Both the position numbers and the translations under genes were made by a program. From assembly GCA_947069175.1 (NCBI GenBank), contig CAMTDV010000009.1:10239663-10303662 (forward strand): a DNA stretch of 64,000 bases, in the 5' to 3' direction. Position 1 is the first letter of the stretch. Each line of letters starts with the position of its first letter. Source of the stretch: Scalesia atractyloides (Eukaryota; Streptophyta; Magnoliopsida; Asterales; Asteraceae). Of this stretch, positions 56,893 through 64,000 are shown in pieces. The notes under the pieces were generated by a model. The model was not told the origin of the DNA and did not search any database. It saw nothing but the letters and a program-made list of their open reading frames with translations.

Positions 56893-57748
56893 GTTCATAA
56901 AACTGATTTTACTTAATCTTATAACATAACCGGACTTCGTCTTCTTCGCTCAAGAACACAGACAATGATAATTTGACTGATTTATGTCTAATTCGATTAT
57001 CAAACATTATAAGTAATTGTAAGGTAATGAACGGAGAGAGTTTGGGGATAGGAGGTACCGACCCGTGTCTTTCACAGAACTCCGGCAAAGGTCCGTCGGC
57101 TCTGTTTGTGAACTTCGGCTGTTAGAATCAATTAACAGTTTTGTTCGATTAGTTATGAAATGAGCTACTTAAACAAGGATTAACAGAAGTTTGAATGATC
57201 ATACCGGCTCTCAGCGTGATTCTGGAAGTTCCAGAAGTTTTCCGGCGAAGGCAGAAATTCCGACAACGTCGTCTGGAATTGATTCTGGATGGTGGATTTG
57301 TGTTAGTAACAGTCTAACAACGGATTGAAACAGAAAGAGTCGAGGTATTTACCGTGTGGATGTGAGTCTCAGTTTTCCAGCGAAAGTCCGATGATGGCAG
57401 GATATTTCCGGCGAGTGAAATTCGTCGAGAAAATGTGCGATTTTGAGCGAAAAGGCTACCAGAGATTTGTGGGTGAATTTATAGGGAAGAATCGAGACGC
57501 ATGGGGTCTGATTTCAGTCTCGATTCATGGTCAGCCGTTCTCCGGCGGTTATGACTGATGTCGCGGGTTCAGACATCGGTTATAACCGACGTTGAGGTTA
57601 ATTCTTCGGTTAAATCAGAAGAAACCTCAATTATCGGCGAAATCGTCGGATTTCCGACGACTGCGAATTAGGCGCGTCGGTTGACCGATTTGAAATCGAG
57701 GTTTGGATATTTGAATTAATTGATTTGATATATTCCAAAAGAACACAA

Positions 57749-57825
57749 GTGGCGGAGTGGTTTGGTGAGTGAGAGTTAAGGCTTTGTGGATTCCCGGCTG
57801 ACCCGGGTTCGACTCCCGGCAACCG
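57749..57825 (+). other. tRNA-Ser/Leu-like module, antisense to the lone LTR
   Basis: GTGGCGGAGTGG, then GACCCGGGTTCGACTCCC with T stem CCGGG/CCCGG, then TTTTTCTTTTT. Confidence 0.7.
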
Positions 57826-58011
57826 GTTTTTCTTTTTAATTAATTTATTTTTACTTTTTAACAATTATAACTTATAACTTCTAATTTGTTTATTAATTAT
57901 GTATCGTTTAAAATTAAAATAAGTCATAAATAAACAACAAAAGTTTAAAACTGATTGTTCGGTTAATAAACGAAGCGGGTTTTGAAAACCCGTTTTTCGA
58001 CGGATGTTACA

Positions 58012-58990
58012 GGTTGGTCTCAGCACCTGCACTTCTATGTCCTCAGCCTATCAAGTTCCTCTCTACTACTACTATATACTCTAGACTCTAAGCTAGGATC
58101 AGACTCGTTTGCCCAAGAGTGGAAGATGTAAAGAGGAAGATGTAAAGAGAACTGATTGCTGATCATCACTAGAAGTATCATGAGATCCAGCAATACCCGT
58201 TTCATCATTAGGAATAGAAGGAACCCCAGGTGCATATACTTCATAGAAATGAAAAAAAAATTGTATGATTTAAACTTTTATCAAATATTACTTGATTATC
58301 ATATTGTTTTGATTTAAAAGGATAAACATTCTTATAAAATTTTACATCTCTGGAAAAGAAAACCTTTTTTTCATCAAAATTCCACAATTTGTATTATTTT
58401 TTAACATTAGAGTAACCAATTAAAACACACTTATTAGCATGATAAGTAAATTTATCAGATTTATTCAGAACAGTACTAAAACATAAACACCCAAAGTTCC
58501 TCAAATGTGACAATAAGGGTTTAAACCAAACATGACTTCATGAGGACTCTTTCCCACTAACACAGATGATGGTAACCTGTTAATTAAATAAACTACTGTC
58601 AAAATACAATCAGTCCAGAACCTAATAGATAGACCACCCTGAAACATCAAAGCTCTGGCTATGTTCAAAAGATGTTTATGTTTTTGCTCAACAACCATTT
58701 TGATGTGGTGTATAAGCACAAGAGTTTGATGTAAAATACCTTTGTTTTTACAAAACATACTTATTTGACTATTCACAAACTCAGTTCCATTATCACTTCT
58801 AAATATCTTTACTCCTTTGTTAAACTAAGTTAATACCAATTCATAAAAAAACTTTTAAATTTTCAAACTCATCCGCTTTAGTTTTAAGAAGATAACACCA
58901 CAAAGACCTAGAATAATCATCTACCACGGTCAAAATATATTTATTCCCTTCATAACTTGTTACCTTATAAGGACCCCACAAATCTAAATT
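58012..58990 (-). pseudogene. E7 copia integrase
   Basis: - strand frame 58776-58501 has VVEQKHKHLLNIARALMF and DCILTVVYLINRLPSSVL then KSPHEVMFG, the C-terminal half of the copia integrase core. Degraded sequence around 58800-58990 (for example a NGTEF-like segment) is the remainder of the core, with stops. After 58500 come SRDVKFYKNVYPFKSK and an acidic, Ser-rich linker (58035-58244). Confidence 0.88.
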
Positions 58991-58992
58991 AA

Positions 58993-59642
58993 CTAATCAC
59001 CAACACATTTAGACTTATATTCGCTAAGTGGAAATGGAACTCTAACTTGTTTAGACTTATGACATATCTCATGTGGACCATGTTTAACTAAATTAATACC
59101 TAGACTCCCTTTTAAAATAGCCAGAACTTGATCAGAAGGATGACCTAACCTACTATGCCACATATTTGACTTTAAAAAAAAACTATTAAAACACAAATTT
59201 GCAAAATTACCATTTTTACCAATTAGATATAGACTATTATCCTGACTACCAATCACCAGGATTTTCTTTGAGTTCAAATCATGTAGCATACAATTATCCT
59301 CATTAAAAAAAACTATTATCCGATTATCTTTAGCTAACTTATGAACAGCTAGCAAATTAACAATATAATCAGGTACATAGAAAACATCTTTTAAAACAAC
59401 ATTATTTAACAATTTTACTTTCCTATTTTTAAAACTTTTAACACTTGTACCACTAGATGACTCACTTTTAACCCACATTCAGACACATCAACACAATTAA
59501 ACATATCTTTATCCGTATTAATCATATGTTGACTAGCTCCAGAATCAACAATCCAGTTATACTCATGTTCAAGACTGACAGCGCTTGAACAACTGACAAA
59601 ATTATTAACTAAACTATACATACTAGAAGACACACCTCCCAT
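58993..59642 (-). pseudogene. E7 copia protease and GAG-pre-integrase
   Basis: Frame 59642-59415 has WIVDSGASQHMINTDKD, the copia protease active site. After a frameshift near 59450, frame 59478-58993 gives VFYVPDYIVNLLAVHKLAKD and WHSRLGHPSDQVLAIL, the pre-integrase motif, with the first zinc ligands of integrase beyond it. Confidence 0.92.
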
Positions 59643-59654
59643 ATTAGACCTGGA

Positions 59655-60683
59655 CTATTCTCCTTCGGACTTATCACTCACCAGACTTAACGACCTAGAT
59701 ATATGCTTAGAAGTAAATGGTAAAGCAGTACTAGCAGAACTAGAAGAACCAACAAAAGCATTCAATTTATTATTAAATCCAATATTATTATTATTTTTAA
59801 CAAACTGTCCTCCTGGTCTTCTTTTCATACCAGGAGGATAACCAATTAACTCAAAACACCAATCAACTGTATGTCCTAACATATTACAATGAGTACATTT
59901 TAAATTAGGAGTAGGACCGCTAGTAATTTTCCTCCTAGGATCAAAAGATTGACCAGAATTAGACACAAAAGAAACACTCTGTCCTTTCGATCCACTACTA
60001 GCAATTCTATGTGATACTTCTCTAGAAATCAAAGCAAAGGCTGCTTTAACAGAAGGGAATGGTTCTCTTGTCAATAGATTTGTCCTTACAAGTTGATAAA
60101 CATCATCAAGACCCATAAGAAATTGCATAAGTTTTATTAGAGTTGTAAAATCATTATAATCTTTTGCAACCTGATAAGAACATGAAGGGAACCATAGCAT
60201 CAAACTGCTTCCACATTGTTGTCAACTTATTATAATATTCAGCAACCGTACTACCATTTTGTGAAATACAATAAATCTTTTTATAAAGATCATAGACAAG
60301 AGAACCATCCACCTAATCATATGTTTCCTTTAAATCATTCCAAATCGCAGAAGCAAGTTTGGAAAACACTTGACCTAGAAACAATTCTTTAGACACAGAA
60401 TTCAACAACCAAGTTAAAAAGCACAAAATTACACCTATCCCATTGACTAGCTAACACATTATCATCATTAGATTTTTCACATTTACCATCTATGAACCCA
60501 TATTTGTTTTTAGCCTCTAGTGCAGGTTTCATTGCACTAGCCCAGACAACATAACTCTCTGTCCCCTTAAGTTTTATAATAACTATGGTCAGGGCACAGA
60601 ATCACTGAGGTAACTATAACGGATCATTAATATCAAGTTTGCTAATAAGAGTGGCGGATGTACCAGTACCATCACCCATTTAA
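59655..60683 (-). pseudogene. E7 copia gag
   Basis: The likely start at 60680 reads MGDGTGTSATLISKLDIND, then breaks. Frame 60203-59655 has MQFLMGLDDVYQLVRTNLLT, a UBN2-type capsid region, and a zinc knuckle CTHCNMLGHTVDWC. Stop codons between 60210 and 60640 interrupt the N-terminal half. A premature stop near 59656 separates it from protease. Confidence 0.88.
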
Positions 60684-61244
60684 AAAAAACTAAGAACAAA
60701 CAACAAAGAGCTAACAGAAACAAAGAAATAACAACAAACCCTAAGGCAAAAACTGTGTTAGGGGCCAGATTCTAGGATCGTTACTCTATGGTGCCTGGAC
60801 AAGTCTTTACACAGGATCCAGTTAACTAAACAAACAAGAAAGACAGTAACAGATAAACACTAACATAAATCACACTGCACAAATAGCACCAAGACTCCAT
60901 CAACAAACCGGTCCTCACCACCCCAGCATCAGCAACAACTAGACTCAACAGACATAATGAACTCAAAAAATAAACTAGATCAAGAAATAAAAACAATCTT
61001 ACAGAAGCATTTAACTCCCTCTTTAAGCAGATCTGATTAATAACCTTCTAGGGTTATAAAATCATATCAGATGACGATACACCAACAAGAAACCTAGTTA
61101 GTTTGCTTTGTAACCTTCTAGGGTTACAAAGACTAACACGGGCCTTCAAGATCCAAGACTCGAAACCTCGAGCATCACAACTTCCGTACAACAAACCCTA
61201 GAACTCCAAATACAAGTTCTCAAGATGAGGAAACCCTAAAACCA
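60684..61244 (-). other. E7 leader and possible 5' LTR remnant
   Basis: No coding frame. A duplicated AACCTTCTAGGGTTA motif occurs at about 61040 and 61110. I find no clear primer site, and no second LTR in the window to compare, so the LTR border is not defined. It abuts E6 at 61245. Confidence 0.4.
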
Positions 61245-62548
61245 TGATGATTGTCGTTAGTGTCATGCAAAAACCAAAATAAACTAGTAGTTAGAGTAAG
61301 TCGGGTATCGAACTAGAGGAGGATTGTGGAAAGTGTTATAATGAAAAGTATCAATTAACTGCTAGTGAAAATGTAAACTCGATTTGTTTGGTTGTTTGAT
61401 TAAAATTACTAAGAAAACAAGGTTTTGATCAATGGGAGAAACAATGGTTCCTCCGGATTTCAGATTCAAAGCGTATTCAATTACGTATTTGATTGTTTAC
61501 AATTACATAGACATAATTATATAACCTGATTAATTGATTTGAATAAAAGAGGACTAAGTACTCTGATTGATTAACAACAAGAGGTTATCACACGATTATC
61601 AATTGAAGATTACCAAACCCAATCCCTATCTGATATATCCCAATTACTAGAACTCTCAGGAATTGAAAGAATCAAAACTAAGTTTAAAGCAAAATCAACT
61701 GTTTACAAATCAATCACGTCAAATCAACCGGTAACAAGCATCGAATGCTTAGATTACTGGATTTAAACAATAATCCAAACACATAAATTGAGTTGCTTAC
61801 AAGAATCCTCCACCCAGAGGAAACCACTAAGGTTCTAGCCGCTCATCTCGGTCAGAAAATCTTCAAACGCTTGATGAACAATTGATTGCATGATTGTGAT
61901 CTTGAATTTGGTGATGATTATGATGGATCAGAGTGAAAGCTTCAATCTTGATGATCCTTAGTGCCAAAACTCGACCCTGGGTGTAAAAATTATGATAAGA
62001 TACTCCTCAAACCCTAATATACCTTAAAAACCCAAAAATTCACGTTTTCTCGGAACCGGAATCATCACTGACGGCCAGGGACCGTCAGTGACGTTTCACA
62101 GCTGCTGGTCACTCGCAGATTCGTTCAAAAACTGTTTTTATCATAACTTCTTCGTTATAGCTCCGTTTTACGCACCGTTTTCGCCTACGCATTCGTAATT
62201 CAACCCTCTATCATTCTATATCTTAAGATCTTTAATTTCACTCCATTTGTTTTCCTCAAAACACGTCCAATCTTCATGTTTAACCCTTGAACTTCATTCT
62301 TTCGTATAATTTGCATCCTCAAGCCTTGATAGCACCCGAACACACTCCAAATTCGTATCACGAGCTGCAAATTCCATCTCGTAGCACTCCACTTCATCTG
62401 TAATCATCATAACTTCTCCGAATTACATGCTTTACCTGAAAAAAACCGATTTCTCGTAGTTAACTCATTCCAAGCAAGTAAACACATAAAACACACATAA
62501 AACACAATATTTAAACACTCTAAAGCTCGGGTTTCATCCTCTCCATCA
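61245..62548 (-). repeat. E6 3' LTR
   Basis: + strand ends TGATGATTGTCGTTAGTG and CCTCTCCATCA are complementary to the E4 LTR ends. It shares E4's splice-like and leader blocks, but only one CCGTCAGTGACG pair (62065-62095) where E4 has a cluster. Confidence 0.9.
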
Positions 62549-64000
62549 CATCCCCACACTTATCCTTTTTCGTCCCAAAAAATCATTTGTAATGGAATCA
62601 CAATCAAATCATTAGCTTTCAATTTATTTGGTTATATTATTAACGAATCTACCAACGCATTAACCCGGATTGCAAGTATACGATCCACTTGAACCCAACC
62701 ACCGGTTCCAAGCCCTTATTCATAACCCATTAAGTTCAATTGCGTCAGTCATCTATGGGTCTCACACTAAAAATACTACACCTCCACCTAATCTTGTTTC
62801 AAGGTTATGAGAAAACTGTCTTATATAACAAGCTTTTATATATACCCGATTAAACTTTGATGGATAATGGATGATGGTTTTTAGCTTTAACATGTTTTTG
62901 TTTTCGATCACTTAGCGGACATACTCGCATGAGTCACCATCCCGCGATTATGCCGTAAGTTCACGATTTTTTTTCTTTCTTTCTTTTCTAACTCCACCTA
63001 GAGGGTATGTACCGCATGAGTCACCATCCCCGCGATTAATGCCGTAAGTTCACGATTTTTTTTCTTTCTTTTCTTTTCTAACTCCACCTAGAGGGTATGT
63101 ACCGCATGAGTCACCATCCCCGTGGCAATACCATAGGCTTTGTCAATGCAAGCTAGCTCAATGTATGAATGGGTTTCGGATTTATTCTCATAAAAAGAAA
63201 CAGACGTGTCATTTAATCGGAATATTTATTAGCTTTTTACTTATAACATTGTCCCTTATACTCTCTACAGTTTCAGTTTTGTTGTAGCTCCTAAGGCGAG
63301 AACCCACAAGATTCCTAATATTTAACTATTTTACTTAATCCTAAGGAACCTTTCAACCGGCTGGGCCTACCCACATATCCTAAATTAGATGCGTTTTCGA
63401 CTGTTTTATCATCTCACATGTATAATAATTGAAAGCCAACAAATTAATTATACCTATCATTTTCCATTTTGTTGCAGAACATGATCATTTTTTTCCAAAT
63501 TGTTCAATTTTTAGGGGATTTCAATCATTCCAAGCATTTGATATGATCCGACCTACCACCCTATCTCTAGTTACGACATCCCCACACTTGGGATACATTG
63601 TCCCAATTTATAGTGCAATTCAAAGACCTAACTCGAAATATCCACTTAACCAACCATGAACGGCTAACACCTGACTTGACTCAACAAATGACACCATTCC
63701 CGACACAAAAGTTCACACCACCAAATACTCGAAAACAAATAAAACACAAGATAGATAAACACATGCACCTGATCAGAACATGTGTCCGTAGTGGTGTATT
63801 ATTGTGCTCATAACCGGAAAATATGCATCCAATGGATCCTTTGATACCTCACCGGGGATGTTGCAAAACATCCCCACACTTGACTCATTGTATCCGTGAG
63901 AATTGAGTCGTAGAAACCTGTCAAAACACAACACACCAAAACGAAACCAAACAAAACAAAAAATAAAGTACCACACTCTACATCCTCGGGCTGCCTCCCG
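62549..64000 (-). other. E6 3' non-coding region with 92-bp tandem duplication
   Basis: No supported ORF. A block with CGCATGAGTCACCATCCC, CGTAAGTTCACGATTTTTTT, a TTTC run and CTCCACCTAGAGGGTATG is present twice in tandem, about 62927-63020 and 63021-63105, followed by a partial third copy. Confidence 0.65.

Larger units (their letters stand above)
55402..58011 (-). repeat. Lone LTR of the E1/E2/E3 family inside E7
   Basis: Runs TGTCACACCCCG to GGATGTTACA on the + strand, with no internal region on either side. The flanks are CAGAT (55397-55401) and GGTTG (58012-58016), so no 5-bp target repeat is seen. It carries a mixed minisatellite (about 55830-56010) with CACGCTCATAGGTAATGGGG units and one CAAGGCTCAATCAAACGG unit. 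Confidence 0.93.
61245..64000 (-). mobile_element. E6: second Athila-type element, antisense, cut by window end
   Basis: A - strand 3' LTR (61245-62548) is followed by sequence matching E4's 3' non-coding region. TCCCCACACTTGGGATACAT near 63580 is the complement of E4 around 44830. The window ends near the start of this region (CGGGCTGCCTCCCG, complement of the CGGGAGGCA-type motif seen after Athila integrase), so pol would lie beyond 64000. Confidence 0.85.

Noticed and set aside
63429..63976. Short frames on both strands at the end of the window
   Set aside because: The region matches Athila 3' non-coding sequence; no domain or start context supports a gene.

Overview
The window is plant nuclear heterochromatin made almost entirely of nested retrotransposons. 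I see no intact host gene. Long LTR elements with iMet-tRNA or Asp-tRNA primer sites, an Athila-type element, chromodomain Ty3/gypsy elements, a Ty1/copia relic and a transferred piece of plant mitochondrial DNA (rps19-rps3 with its group II intron) point to a dicot, perhaps Asteraceae (weak impression only). Coding frames are mostly broken, so nearly all 'genes' are pseudogenes of gag/pol. Element names E1-E7 are mine. || Layout. (1) 1-15091: E1, a + strand Ty3/gypsy chromovirus whose 5' end lies outside the window. Its 3' LTR (3092-4317 plus 13701-15091) is split by E2 (4318-13695, - strand, TSD CGCTG), a gag-only relative with tandem repeats where pol should be. (2) 15092-17640: AT-rich spacer with a MITE-like element, a SINE with 13-bp TSDs and many TGCACATGTGCA-type palindromes. 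(3) 17640-61244: E7, a degraded - strand copia element. It is split by E5 (17834-54811, + strand chromovirus, TSD CATAT). E5 is split in gag by E4 (20627-47505, Athila-type, TSD GATTG). E4 carries a mitochondrial DNA insert in its RT (26042-27996) and is split in its third ORF by E3 (32241-43318, - strand, TSD GAATC), the most complete element. E5's 3' LTR holds a hAT-type MITE (53922-54488, TSD CACTCTAC). E7 also holds a lone LTR of the E1/E2/E3 family (55402-58011). (4) 61245-64000: E6, a second Athila-type element on the - strand, cut by the window edge. || How the parts relate. E1, E2, E3 and the lone LTR belong to one family, with LTRs of about 2.6-2.8 kb. E3 is a nearly complete gag-PR-RT-RH-IN-chromodomain master with four disabling lesions. 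E2 keeps gag, primer site and PPT but no pol, so it would have depended on an E3-like partner. E1 looks like a recombinant of the two. || The most unusual signal is inside the LTRs of this family. Every copy has three tandem tRNA-like modules at a spacing of about 167 bp, each with a long 5' hairpin and a Pol III B-box, plus a fourth tRNA-Ser/Leu-like module on the opposite strand with good A and B boxes and a nearby T run. The arrangement is preserved in all six LTR copies.
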